Source: Acidobacteriota bacterium (GTDB lineage Bacteria; Acidobacteriota; Holophagae; Acanthopleuribacterales; Acanthopleuribacteraceae). Taken from it: a stretch of 32,443 nt of DNA. Below, one piece after another: positions 9,101-17,327 of the stretch (the stretch's first letter is position 1; every line of letters begins with the position of its first letter). A program made the translations under genes and the position numbers. Below the pieces are notes generated by a model. That model was not told the DNA's origin, did not search any database, and saw only the letters and a list, made by a program, of their open reading frames with translations. Where the stretch lies: the NCBI GenBank assembly GCA_030066195.1, contig JASJCB010000113.1:1-32443 (forward strand), in the 5' to 3' direction.

Positions 9101-9515
9101 GGCGAACATCATGGTGCAGGCAACCGGGAGCATCAAAATCATGGATTTCGGCCTGGCTCGGATCAGCGCCCTGACCACCATGGAGAACCGCAACCAGTTG
9201 ATGGGCACTCTGGCCTATATGAGCCCGGAGCAGACCGTGGGTAAAGCCGTGGACGCCAGGGCCGATATCTACGCCTTCGGGGTGATTCTGTATGAGCTGT
9301 GGTTCGGTCGGCTGCCGTTCAGCGCCGAGAACGAGATGGAAATGATCTACGCTATCCACAACGAAACGCCGCCCGGTTTGGAGGGCGATCATCCGCTGCT
9401 TAAAGTGATCGCCCGCTGCATGGCCAAGGAGCCGAACGCCCGCTACCCCGACACGGCCGCGGTAAGCGCCGCCCTGGATGAAATCACCGAGACCGCCCCC
9501 GCGATGCTAGAATAG
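6171..9515 (+). CDS. Reg_prop/Y_Y_Y sensor fused to a Ser/Thr protein kinase
   Basis: This 1114-residue one-protein receptor begins with a signal peptide/anchor (MRSKLPAFGPFFLLLF..). Residues about 25-690 are two-component-regulator-propeller repeats of the G-x-LWIGT-x-GGLNR type (two seven-bladed propellers by analogy). A Y_Y_Y domain follows (about 725-810, including YAYMLEGFDSDWI). One membrane helix sits at about 817-837. The kinase domain starts near 845: glycine loop GEGGSGVVYL, Lys880, HRDLKAAN (Asp974), DFG (Asp992) and SPEQ in place of APE. All catalytic residues are present, so it should be active. In the well-known family members this periplasmic sensor drives a histidine kinase; here the output is Ser/Thr phosphorylation. 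The frame is open from 6081, and I chose ATG 6171 from the promoter and signal peptide. Only 27 bp separate it from the sigma-54 activator gene, a likely partner. The ligand is unknown. Confidence 0.88.
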   Translation: MRSKLPAFGPFFLLLFAPCPALSGEPRFDHVDSRVGLSHHTVSSVLQDSRGFLWFGTIDGLNRYDGYRCKVFRHHPRDAGSLSSSFIHCLLEDRQGHLWIGTRDGGLSVLRSEDRERGFFRRYLPRPDDPNSLSHVMVQTLYLDRSDRMWVGTAAGLDLFDRAAGRFTAYRLFDEPVTVTGLVEDADGLLWIASHRGLYALDLNRFEQIDPADCRDEVRPYRYKPDNPEGLATDMIGRLLLDKEGRLWLSTRGQGFSMLDRATGRFTHYPPATDGWVPGNPTVAFQDEEGRLWIGSDGDGLTIWDPETGASERYRHQPSRVDSLSHDNVNHIYRSRDGASGSIWVLTWGGGVNRLIPDDRPFGLVRHDPMDLNSPAGNFIFALHEDRFGDLWVGSSGAGLGRWDRPAGRWTRFVHDPADSESLSHNHVWAITEDDRGDLWLTTEQGGINQLVRKSKDDPVRFRHHRHDPNRADSLLEDNHRVFFQDRDGNLWAGGEQEGLSVLTPGNRASGRWRHFRHRPEDPDSLSENLIRCMAQDAEGMLWIGTYSGGLNRMAPSGGKVRRYRHRDSRADALSHDDVRCVLVTRGGHVWAGTYGGGLNRFHPETDGFSHLTQADGLANNFVYGMLEDGEGALWISTNRGIDRLGPDDAFTRYDTQHGVQSDEFNTGAYAAGRDGELFFGGVHGFNYFRPEAIKARTLRDRDFPPPVVITDFVIMGETVQLPREGPVRPAYDDKFFSVSFAVLDYHDTDRNRYAYMLEGFDSDWIDNGTRHYAGYTNLDPGVYTLRYRGAGSAGVWSEGTPLEIVISPPFWQTGWFRALMVLGLALAVLAGFKVKQYYQAWRGTRYVGQFKLLRKLGEGGSGVVYLAGDRVNRRTVALKVLHSRLEETRDGIRRFLQEAEIGQRLNHPHIVTIYEAGSHGKTRYISMEYIEGETLKTYRQGRAEVGLDELLTRARQILEGLTAIHELEIVHRDLKAANIMVQATGSIKIMDFGLARISALTTMENRNQLMGTLAYMSPEQTVGKAVDARADIYAFGVILYELWFGRLPFSAENEMEMIYAIHNETPPGLEGDHPLLKVIARCMAKEPNARYPDTAAVSAALDEITETAPAMLE

Positions 9516-9542
9516 CCCGGTATCTTTGTTATATGGTGACGC

Positions 9543-11222
9543 ATGACCTCCACCGCGATTGACCCGGAACAATTTTGCCAGGAACTGGATGAGCGCCTTT
9601 CCGAACTGACAGTTGCTTTTCGGGAACTGCATCGAAGCCTGGGAAATACCGCTGCAGCTCCCTTGCAGGACTTTTTCGGCCGTTTGTTTCGCCTACAGAC
9701 CTGGTTTCAGGAACGGCGCAAGAACCTGGCCGCGCCCGCCGCCGTCGCCGACAGGTCTTATGAGCTGCTGTACAAGGCCGGGCTGGTTTTGAGCGGCTCG
9801 CTGGATGTTCCCGTCCTCTTGGAGCTGGCGCTGGATACGGTGATCGAGATGTGCGGTTGCGGCAGGGGTTTTCTGGCGACCGTGGACCCTGACGGCGGGT
9901 TTCGCTTCCTCACGGCGCGCAACTTCGATAAGGAAAACATCCCCGAACCGGAGATGGAGATCAGCCGTTCGGTGATTCAACGCGCTCTTAAATTGCGGAC
10001 CGAGGTGAAGGTTCAGGGCGAAGACGCGGACAACAGCCTGTTGCAGAAGACCAGCCTGTTGCGCCGTGACGGCCGGGCCTTGATCTGTGTGCCGGTTCCC
10101 ATTGACGGCAGCATTCGCGCCGTGATCTACCTGGACGGATTCAGCGGATCGTTGACGCCGGCCGTGTTCGTCATGGTGCGCAACTTCGCCGCCCAGTTGG
10201 CCGGATTCATGAAAAACGCCGAGGCTTTTACCGCTCTGCGTTCGGGACGTGACGACCTGTTGGACGAACTGCGCCGGCGCTATCGCTTCGAGAATATCGT
10301 GGGTGGCAACAAGGCCATGGTGCATATCCTGAAAACCGTGGCCAGGGTGGCTGAAACCGATGCCCAGGTGCTGATTCAGGGGGAAACCGGGACGGGTAAG
10401 GACCTGATTGCGCGGGCGATTCACCAAAACAGCAAGCGGAGCGGCGGACCGTATATCGAGATCGATTGCGGCGCTCTGCCCGCGAATCTCATCGAGAGCG
10501 AATTATTCGGGCATGTGCGCGGGGCGTTCACCGGGGCCGCTGACGACCGCGTGGGTTTGCTGGAGGCGGCGCACGGCGGCACCGTGTTCCTGGACGAGAT
10601 CAACAACCTGCCGCGCGAGTCGCAAACCCGCTTGTTGCGCGCCTTGCAGCAGCGCAAGATCCGGCGCATCGGCGAGACCCGGGAACGGCCGGTGGATTTC
10701 CGGCTGCTTTCGGCATCGGGCAAGAACCTCAAGGAGATGGTGACCGCCGAAACCTTCAGACAGGATTTGTACTACCGCATCAACACGGTCTGTCTGGAAC
10801 TGCCGCCTCTGAGGCGCCGCAAGGACGACATTCCCGCCCTGTTGGCGCGTTTCCTGGAAAAGTATGCCGAGCAATACGGGCGCACGCCCCTGTTGGTCAG
10901 CCCGGAGGTCGTGGCCGCCTTGGAGGATCACGACTGGCCGGGCAATGTGCGTGAACTGGAGCACGTGGTGGAGCGGGCGGTGATCCTGTGCGAAGGCAAC
11001 CGGTTGACCCTGGATGATCTCCCTTTCGAGTTACAGGACCGCCCGATTTGGGAGGAGACCGAGGCGCCGGACTTGGAGGAATACACCAATAAGGCCAGAA
11101 AGTACCACATCACCAAGGTTTTGCAGGAAGTCGGCGGTAAGAAGGTAGAGGCGGCCAAAAGACTCGGTGTGAATCGTTCCTACTTGTTTCAACTGATCAA
11201 GCAGTTGGGTATAGGACAGTGA
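9543..11222 (+). CDS. GAF-domain sigma-54-dependent transcription activator
   Basis: The 559-residue protein has an N-terminal helical region, a GAF sensor domain (about 70-215) and a full AAA+ sigma-54 interaction domain. Walker A is GETGTGKD (Lys286), the sigma-54 contact loop is GAFTGA (327-332) and Walker B is FLDEI (Asp351). Residues FRQDLYYRIN and WPGNVRELEH follow, then a C-terminal Fis-type helix-turn-helix (about 520-559). It lacks a receiver domain, so phosphorelay is not its obvious input. The GAF domain or the kinase encoded 27 bp upstream are the candidates. It should hydrolyse ATP to open promoters held by RpoN. I could not find a convincing -24/-12 site in the intergenic regions of this window, so its targets are probably elsewhere. 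The ribosome binding site (GGTGA) is weak, in keeping with coupling to the upstream gene. Confidence 0.92.
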   Translation: MTSTAIDPEQFCQELDERLSELTVAFRELHRSLGNTAAAPLQDFFGRLFRLQTWFQERRKNLAAPAAVADRSYELLYKAGLVLSGSLDVPVLLELALDTVIEMCGCGRGFLATVDPDGGFRFLTARNFDKENIPEPEMEISRSVIQRALKLRTEVKVQGEDADNSLLQKTSLLRRDGRALICVPVPIDGSIRAVIYLDGFSGSLTPAVFVMVRNFAAQLAGFMKNAEAFTALRSGRDDLLDELRRRYRFENIVGGNKAMVHILKTVARVAETDAQVLIQGETGTGKDLIARAIHQNSKRSGGPYIEIDCGALPANLIESELFGHVRGAFTGAADDRVGLLEAAHGGTVFLDEINNLPRESQTRLLRALQQRKIRRIGETRERPVDFRLLSASGKNLKEMVTAETFRQDLYYRINTVCLELPPLRRRKDDIPALLARFLEKYAEQYGRTPLLVSPEVVAALEDHDWPGNVRELEHVVERAVILCEGNRLTLDDLPFELQDRPIWEETEAPDLEEYTNKARKYHITKVLQEVGGKKVEAAKRLGVNRSYLFQLIKQLGIGQ

Positions 11223-11382
11223 GCCGCGGACGATAAGTATAGGAGGAGACCCGGCAATTCGTCTTTTTCTGTGAGCATCATTCACATTTAAAGCATTGTT
11301 CCGGTTGCCGGAAAAGCCGCATTTTGCTAAGTTGTTAGCGGTGTTGGGCAATAAACCATTCGCCCGGCTCCGGAGGCGTCCC

Positions 11383-11754
11383 ATGAAAGTGTTGGTAGTC
11401 GACGATTCCAGGACCATGCGCCGTATCATCATCAAAGGTCTCAGGGAACTGGGCTACGAAGACGTCTTGGAGGCATCAAACGGCAAGGAAGGGCTGGCGC
11501 AGTTGGCGGGCGGCGAAGTGGAGCTGGTCATCACCGATTGGAACATGCCCGGTATCAACGGCTTGGAAATGGCCAGGAAGATAAGGGCCGGTGAGGCGCC
11601 CAATAAAGACGTCCCCATTTTGATGGTCACCACCAACGCGGCGCACGGCGATGTGGTTGAAGCCTTGAAAGTGGGTGTGAACAACTTTTTGGGGAAACCC
11701 ATGACCACCGACATGTTGAAAGAAAAGATTCAGTTTGTCATGGCTTCCACCTGA
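11383..11754 (+). CDS. Stand-alone CheY-like response regulator
   Basis: A single receiver domain of 123 residues with no output domain. The acidic pair is Asp7/Asp8 (VVDDS), the phosphoacceptor is Asp52 in TDWNMPG, a switch Thr lies in MVTTNA, and the conserved Lys is in FLGKP. The DWNMP signature is typical of CheY proper. ATG 11383 is chosen because CGGAGG lies 6 nt before it; the frame is open from 11296 but that extension has no ribosome binding site. It lies 160 bp after the sigma-54 activator. It may relay signals to that system or to motility; no cognate histidine kinase is in the window. Confidence 0.9.
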   Translation: MKVLVVDDSRTMRRIIIKGLRELGYEDVLEASNGKEGLAQLAGGEVELVITDWNMPGINGLEMARKIRAGEAPNKDVPILMVTTNAAHGDVVEALKVGVNNFLGKPMTTDMLKEKIQFVMAST

Positions 11755-11835
11755 TCGGATTTTCGCGGGCTTTCACCCTAAAGAACCTGGACCCATACCC
11801 CGATTCGAGTTAGAGTGTCTTTAGAGGAGGGTTCC

Positions 11836-12303
11836 ATGCGCCTTGGTCTCCGCTTGCGGCAAGCGGTTCCGTTCTTTTTGGTTCTAACCGTCGCATTCTT
11901 CCTGCAAGCCCAACCGGCCGTAGAGCCCGCAACCAACCAATCACCCTTATCCGAGCCGCATGCCGATCCGGTAAGCGGCCAAATCGTCGTTTATTTAAAG
12001 TATGGGTTGTACGACCAGCGTAGAAAGGTCTTTCGAAAGTCCGACTTCTTCAATATCTCCCGACCTCGTTTCTATCCCAGACCGGGAAACCGCGTTCGCA
12101 CCGTCAAAAAGGTTCCCGCCTACAGCAGTCCCGAGAAACGCGGAGCCTTGCGTTTGGGCGAACTGCCGACCGGGACGGAATTGGTGATCGAACGCGTGCT
12201 CCGACACTCGCGCAAGGGCGGGTTTTTCGGTTACAAGGGACACGAGCTTTGGATCGAAGCACATATCGCCGAGGAAAAACTTGATGACAAGAGGCGGAAG
12301 TAA
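11836..12303 (+). CDS. Small exported protein with SH3-like domain
   Basis: This 155-residue protein has an N-terminal signal peptide (MRLGLRLRQAVPFFLVLTVAFFLQAQ) ending near residue 27. The second half (about 85-150) reads like a bacterial SH3 domain: strand-turn pattern KKVPAYSSPEKRGALRLGEL, then G-T-E-L-V-I-E and a closing LWIEAHI. It is rich in Arg/Lys and has no Cys. ATG 11836 is preceded by GAGGAGGG at good spacing. Bacterial SH3 domains often bind peptidoglycan or other ligands in the periplasm, but nothing here shows a specific partner. I do not recognise the protein family. Confidence 0.7.
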   Translation: MRLGLRLRQAVPFFLVLTVAFFLQAQPAVEPATNQSPLSEPHADPVSGQIVVYLKYGLYDQRRKVFRKSDFFNISRPRFYPRPGNRVRTVKKVPAYSSPEKRGALRLGELPTGTELVIERVLRHSRKGGFFGYKGHELWIEAHIAEEKLDDKRRK

Positions 12304-12335
12304 AGTGAAGAGGCGCTTGAGCAGGATACTGAGGG

Positions 12336-12364
12336 CTGACAGCCCGCGCGGGGTTCTCTATAAT
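12336..12364 (+). promoter_or_regulatory. Sigma-70 promoter for the helicase gene
   Basis: CTGACA (12336-12341, five of six to TTGACA) and TATAAT (12359-12364, perfect) are separated by exactly 17 bp. The predicted start near 12371 leaves an 85-nt leader before ATG 12456. Confidence 0.7.
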
Positions 12365-12455
12365 GAGTGATGCATCCCAGGGGCATCCGGGTATATCGTA
12401 TGCAAGATCTGCCGACCTCGACGCTCATTTTCCCCATGGCTAAGAAGGGCAATTT

Positions 12456-15400
12456 ATGGAACAAAACCGGGTCAATGCGCTTGCGGAATTTTTGAAGGTA
12501 GTTCCCGAAAAAATTCGTATCGAAGGTAAGAAACACCGCAACGCTTTCAATATCTCCGATAAGGGGCAACGGGTAAAGGGTACGATCACCATCGAAGGCT
12601 TGGAATTGGAGCAGCGCTTTGATTTCGATCCCAAGGTGGGCCGCATCGTCGGCGCCTTTTGCAGTTGTCGCAAGGCGCGCAAGGGTTCTATTTGCGATCA
12701 CATTGTCGGTCTTGCCGGGCAGCTTGTCGACGATCACCTGACTTTCGAGCAGGGTCGTAACTCGTTGGAGTTTTTGGACAAGCATTTCAACTCGCCCGCC
12801 TTTCAGAATGCCCAGTTTCGGCTTTCGGTAGAGTTGGTCATGCGCAACGACGCCCTGGAACCCGAGATTATGTTCCACAAGTACATCAAGGAAGGCACCT
12901 TCGGGGTGGGCCGCAAGTTCACCGCCAACGACTCCTACAAGTTTACCCACGGCGATACCACCGATCAGAACATCCTGGACTACGTGCGCAACTTCCGCCA
13001 GATCTTCTTCTATTCCAATTACACGCCCGCTCAGCGCTACACCTGGGGTTTCTGGCTCACTCTGTTAGGTCACCCGCGGATCAGTTTCGAGGAAAGGCCG
13101 GTAGATATCGTCACGGCGCCCATCAACCTGGAACTGACCGAGAGTGCGGGCCGTTACGAGTTGAAAATCTCTCACGACATGAACCTTGCCCCGGACCTGC
13201 AATACTTCGAGGTCGACGGCGGTCTGCTGGGTTTCAGTCGCTCCGAGGGACGTTTGTTCATTTGCCAGGTGGATAAATTCCGTAGCGATATCCTGATGGA
13301 AGTCAGCCAACACCGGCCGCTGCTGAGTCGCTCCGACCTGGTCAAGAACCTGCCGCGCCTGGAGAAGCTGCAATCCTTCTTCGATATCAAGTTGCCGTCC
13401 GAGTTGGAAGGCATCATTCAAAAGATAGAGCCTTCACTGATTATTTTGCTGGACCTGGAGGTGGGCCGCGGCCTGACGCTCTCACCGCGCATCCGCTATG
13501 AGGGCGCCTCGGGCAGGGTGGTTCCCGGTTCGCATGGTCAGTACCTGGCCACCGGGTCCGACATGGTCATCGAGCGCGAGCAGGAAAAAGAAAAAGTGCT
13601 GTATCGCGACTTCCTGGACCTGTTTCCCTATGAGGACGCGCCCGACCGCAACTACGAGATTCAAATCGCCGACCTGGAACGGGCCGTCGCCGTGGTGGAA
13701 TGGTTGAAGGAAGCGCGCTGGGAACTGGAGTGGCTTCGTCAGGAACCCAAAATCCACCAGATTTCCAATGTACAGGGATTGCGGGTTCAGGTGGATGCCA
13801 ACGCCTGGCTGAAGATTCACCTGATGGCCGACGACAAGACCTTTTCCATTCAGCATTTCCCCCAGGACGATTATCATCTGGCCGGAACCCGCTACGTGGC
13901 TATCGGTGACGGGGAGTGGTTGCAGATCGACCGCCAGTTGCGCCAGCAGATGAACCAGTTCAAGATGGCCGTGGTCCAGGAAGACAAGGCCATGAAGCTG
14001 AAAAACGCGGCCCTGGCCGTGCTCTCCGAGATGAAGGGCGTGGAGTGGGACGGCGATAAGAGCTGGATGGACAAGATCAAGGAATGGCGCGGCCAGGGGT
14101 CGGATAAATACACCCCGCACGAGAGCCTGAACGTAACCCTGCGCAATTACCAGTTGGATGGTTACCGCTGGTTGCGTCGCCTCTCCGAATTGGGTGTCGG
14201 CGCCTGTCTGGCCGATGACATGGGCTTGGGTAAGACTATTCAGGCTCTGGCCGTGATTCACGACCGCATTTCGGAAGGGCCGGTATTGGTCGTGGCGCCT
14301 GCCTCGGTCTGCTACAACTGGAAGGAAGAGATCGAGCGCTTTTCGCCTGATCAGAAGCCGCTGCTCTATTCCGAGGGTCGTCGCGCCAAGAACCTGTCCC
14401 GCCTGAAAAACGGCGACATACTCATCATCAGTTATGCGCTGGTGCTGAAAGATTTCAAACGACTGAGCGAGGTCACCTGGGGCACGTTGGTCTTGGACGA
14501 GGCCCAGTTCATCAAAAACGCCATCTCGCAAACCGCCATTGCCGTTTCCCAACTCAGTCGGAAATGGACCCTGGCCTTGACGGGTACGCCGCTGGAGAAT
14601 CACCTGGGCGAGTTGTGGAGCATCTTCCGCATGCTGAACCCGGAACTGCTGGGAACCTGGGAGCATTTCCGCAAGGCCTACGTCTCACCCATCGAGAAAG
14701 GCCAGGACTCGCAAAAACTCGAAAACCTGAGACGCTTGATCCGGCCGTTTATCTTGAGACGCACCAAACAGAACGTGCTGGCCGATTTGCCGGAGCGTTC
14801 CGACATCCACCTGAAGGTAGAACTGGGCGACGCGCAACGCACCAAGTACGAGCAGGAGCGTAACCGTATCCTCAGTCAGCTGGACGAGGCCGACGAGGGC
14901 AACCGTTTCAAACTGCTGGCGGCCATCACTCGCTTGCGCCAGATCGCCTGTCACCCGGCGCTTTGTGAAGATAAGTACAAGGGCGGCTCCGCCAAGCTGA
15001 AGCTGTTCAGTGAACTGGCCGAGGAGTTGGTCAGCGAGTCGCACCGCGTGCTGGTGTTCAGTCAGTTCACCTCGTTCCTCAGCCTGATCGCGCGCGAGTT
15101 GAACCGCCTGCGCATTCCGCATGTCATGATGACGGGCGATACTCCGGTCAAACACCGGCATACCATCATCAAGCGCTTCCAGGAGGGCGAGGTGCCCATC
15201 TTCCTGGTTTCCCTGCGGGCCGGCGGTACGGGTCTCAACCTAACCAACGCCAACTATGTGATTCATATGGATCCCTGGTGGAACCCGGCCGTGGAAGAAC
15301 AGGCCACGGACCGCGCCCACCGCATCGGCCAGACCCGGGCGGTCACCGTGTACCGGCTGGTGGCGGGCAACACCATCGAGGAAGCCATCCTGAATATTCA

Positions 15401-15509
15401 CGACCGCAAGCGCGGCCTGGTGCAAAGCCTGCTGGACGGTAAGGATACGGTGGGCAAGCTGTCCATCGAGGACCTGATTTCCCTGATCAAAGGCGAGGAA
15501 GAACAATAA
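12456..15509 (+). CDS. SWIM zinc-finger SNF2-family DNA translocase/helicase
   Basis: The 1017-residue protein begins with a SWIM zinc finger, CxC-x8-CxH (Cys69, Cys71, Cys80, His82), which in this family binds DNA or protein partners. A long middle region (about 100-555) is typical of bacterial SNF2 proteins and has no motif I can name. The ATPase starts at RNYQLDGYRWL: Walker A DMGLGKT (Lys593), a Walker B DEAQ box (Asp681, Glu682), then TGTPLENHLGELWS, and the C-terminal helicase lobe with SLRAGGTGLNLT and the arginine-finger motif ATDRAHRIGQTR. All helicase motifs are intact. Relatives include RapA/HepA-like RNA polymerase recycling factors and poorly studied SWIM-SNF2 proteins. A role in transcription or repair is family knowledge, not shown here. 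AGAAGG lies a few bases before the ATG. Confidence 0.93.
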   Translation: MEQNRVNALAEFLKVVPEKIRIEGKKHRNAFNISDKGQRVKGTITIEGLELEQRFDFDPKVGRIVGAFCSCRKARKGSICDHIVGLAGQLVDDHLTFEQGRNSLEFLDKHFNSPAFQNAQFRLSVELVMRNDALEPEIMFHKYIKEGTFGVGRKFTANDSYKFTHGDTTDQNILDYVRNFRQIFFYSNYTPAQRYTWGFWLTLLGHPRISFEERPVDIVTAPINLELTESAGRYELKISHDMNLAPDLQYFEVDGGLLGFSRSEGRLFICQVDKFRSDILMEVSQHRPLLSRSDLVKNLPRLEKLQSFFDIKLPSELEGIIQKIEPSLIILLDLEVGRGLTLSPRIRYEGASGRVVPGSHGQYLATGSDMVIEREQEKEKVLYRDFLDLFPYEDAPDRNYEIQIADLERAVAVVEWLKEARWELEWLRQEPKIHQISNVQGLRVQVDANAWLKIHLMADDKTFSIQHFPQDDYHLAGTRYVAIGDGEWLQIDRQLRQQMNQFKMAVVQEDKAMKLKNAALAVLSEMKGVEWDGDKSWMDKIKEWRGQGSDKYTPHESLNVTLRNYQLDGYRWLRRLSELGVGACLADDMGLGKTIQALAVIHDRISEGPVLVVAPASVCYNWKEEIERFSPDQKPLLYSEGRRAKNLSRLKNGDILIISYALVLKDFKRLSEVTWGTLVLDEAQFIKNAISQTAIAVSQLSRKWTLALTGTPLENHLGELWSIFRMLNPELLGTWEHFRKAYVSPIEKGQDSQKLENLRRLIRPFILRRTKQNVLADLPERSDIHLKVELGDAQRTKYEQERNRILSQLDEADEGNRFKLLAAITRLRQIACHPALCEDKYKGGSAKLKLFSELAEELVSESHRVLVFSQFTSFLSLIARELNRLRIPHVMMTGDTPVKHRHTIIKRFQEGEVPIFLVSLRAGGTGLNLTNANYVIHMDPWWNPAVEEQATDRAHRIGQTRAVTVYRLVAGNTIEEAILNIHDRKRGLVQSLLDGKDTVGKLSIEDLISLIKGEEEQ

Positions 15510-15528
15510 CTCGCGATGGGGACGAGCC

Positions 15529-17301
15529 CTATAGCATGTTCTCCAGAAAGCGATACAACTTGTGGATCTGATTGCCGATATCCAGATCGTCCAGGGGCGT
15601 TCGATCCACCGTTTCCCAATCGACCCTGTCCAGGATACCGCGGAGGTTGCCCAGTTCGGAGAGCGTGAGCGGAATGGTCATACAGGGCGGCAGCATGTCC
15701 ACAACGCCCTCCATGGACCGGTTGCAGATGATCGGCAGGCCCGCGGCGGCGCAGCTCCATACCACCGACGGCAGCGTGGTCGGGGTGAACCAGTCCATGG
15801 CGTCTCGCATGAACTGGTCCGGCAGGTTAGCTACCATATCACTGAAAGCCTGCATGTGAAACAGGCTCCAACCCGCGTGGTATCGGCTGATTTCATTGGC
15901 CAGCGCCTCCAGATCGTGGATGGGGTCGTGAATATGAAACAGCGCTTGTCGATCCTCGGGCAGTGAGGCTTTGAATTGCAGGCTTTTGCCCCGAGCAACC
16001 GAGGCCATGTAATAGTGGATATGGATTCCCTGTTCAACGATCAAATTGCGTAAGTAGGGCACAAGACCGCGCATGGAGGGCATCTGGTGCTCGTCCATCG
16101 CGGCGGTCAGAACAGCGATGTGGTAACCGTCGGTGAGGCGAGGGCGGCGCCGGCTCGGCATCACCTGGTAGCGATGGTGATGAACCCGGGGGAGCGGTTT
16201 GCCGACCGCGTTCTCCACGAAGTCGCCGAAGGATTGAGTGAACGAACTGAAGACAATGGCTTCGGCCTCGGCCACCATCTTCAAGTAGAGCCTGCCGCAT
16301 GCCGCTCCGGCCTCGTAGTTTTTTACGCCGGGTTTCACCGCGTCGTACATGTAGAGGCCCAGTTTGGCTTTGCTGCGCTTGGGACGGCATTCCTTGACCG
16401 TGCGAATCATGGCCAGGGTTGCCGCGTAGCAAACCGCGATGCGTTTGAAGTCCCACGCGGGGAGATAGATGGATTCATAGTGCCATAAAACGATGCCTCG
16501 CTTCATATTGGAAAAGATGTGGATGAAGTCGATCAGGCTGCCGATACCGTAGCCGGTAACGGGAACGTCGTCCACCTTGGGCGTTGCATAGCCGGTTTGG
16601 TGTGCTTCTTTGATTTCTTCGTTTCCCAGCCACCAGGTCGTGTAGCCGTCCTCGTTCATTTTGCGGATGGTGGCGTTAAGAGTGGCCATGGGTCTGGCGC
16701 TCGCAAAAACCACCGACTTCTCGGCGGCATCGATCGATTCCAGGAAGGCGGGGGTTTCGGGAGCAATCAGCCGTTGGTTTTTCTCATTGAAAGCGCGCAG
16801 CCAGTTGATGCAATTGTCGGCGCCGAACTTCCGTCGATAACTTTCGCAAGCGCCCGTGTTGCGGGTAAGCATGAGGCAGACGTCGTCCGGATTCGCCGTG
16901 ATTTCATCGGGGTGATGGATTCGGTGGTTGCCGATGGTCAGGTCCGCTCGGCTGACATCGATAAAACAGATGTTCGGGTAGGTGTCGGCCATTCGTTCCA
17001 GGATATCGGTGAACAGGGGAGAGCAGGGCGCAACCACCAAACGACGACTGCCGGCGCGGCCGGCATTGGGATAGGCTTCCAACTCACGTTCAACACCTTC
17101 CCAGGTGACGCTGTCCACGAAGGGTTGAAGGTGAATATTGTTGGCATGAATCAGGTCCAGGGCCGCTTCCGGGTCGAATGCCTCCTCCGAGGTATCCAAC
17201 TGGGGATATAGGTTCTCTTCGATGATGATGTCGTTGAGGTGGTGCTTGAATCGATCGAGTGCGTAAGCCGGATCGTGCCCTGTATAAGATTTTTTGGTCA
17301 T
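15529..17301 (-). CDS. Putative GT-B glycosyltransferase-like protein, paralogue 2 of a tandem pair
   Basis: This 590-residue protein is a close paralogue of the gene upstream (17328-19091). In an 86-residue stretch beginning LGLYMYDAVKPG, 72 positions are identical. I place the start at ATG 17301 (MTKKSYTG), 5 nt after GGAAG; the longer open frame is antisense shadow from the paralogue. The first half has a Rossmann-like segment (RRLVVAPCSPLFTDILERM..) and a conserved C-x3-Y-x4-FGA-x-NC-x-N patch. The second half looks like the C-lobe of a GT-B glycosyltransferase, ending in PSVVWSCAAAGLPIICNRS, which resembles the nucleotide-sugar binding end of GT4-type enzymes. No signal peptide or membrane helix is seen. 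The activity is an inference from fold pattern. It may modify a polysaccharide, glycolipid or protein together with its twin. Confidence 0.75.
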   Translation of the reverse strand: MTKKSYTGHDPAYALDRFKHHLNDIIIEENLYPQLDTSEEAFDPEAALDLIHANNIHLQPFVDSVTWEGVERELEAYPNAGRAGSRRLVVAPCSPLFTDILERMADTYPNICFIDVSRADLTIGNHRIHHPDEITANPDDVCLMLTRNTGACESYRRKFGADNCINWLRAFNEKNQRLIAPETPAFLESIDAAEKSVVFASARPMATLNATIRKMNEDGYTTWWLGNEEIKEAHQTGYATPKVDDVPVTGYGIGSLIDFIHIFSNMKRGIVLWHYESIYLPAWDFKRIAVCYAATLAMIRTVKECRPKRSKAKLGLYMYDAVKPGVKNYEAGAACGRLYLKMVAEAEAIVFSSFTQSFGDFVENAVGKPLPRVHHHRYQVMPSRRRPRLTDGYHIAVLTAAMDEHQMPSMRGLVPYLRNLIVEQGIHIHYYMASVARGKSLQFKASLPEDRQALFHIHDPIHDLEALANEISRYHAGWSLFHMQAFSDMVANLPDQFMRDAMDWFTPTTLPSVVWSCAAAGLPIICNRSMEGVVDMLPPCMTIPLTLSELGNLRGILDRVDWETVDRTPLDDLDIGNQIHKLYRFLENML

Positions 17302-17327
17302 GGTTGCTTCCATCCCGGGGATTCGGA

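Noticed and set aside
11299..11313. TTCCGG-TTG-CCGGAA hairpin after the sigma-54 activator gene
   Set aside because: The stem is only six pairs and no T-tract follows, so I do not call it a terminator.
15562..15966. Plus-strand frames over the tandem glycosyltransferase-like genes
   Set aside because: Both paralogues are conserved with each other on the minus strand, which proves the coding strand.
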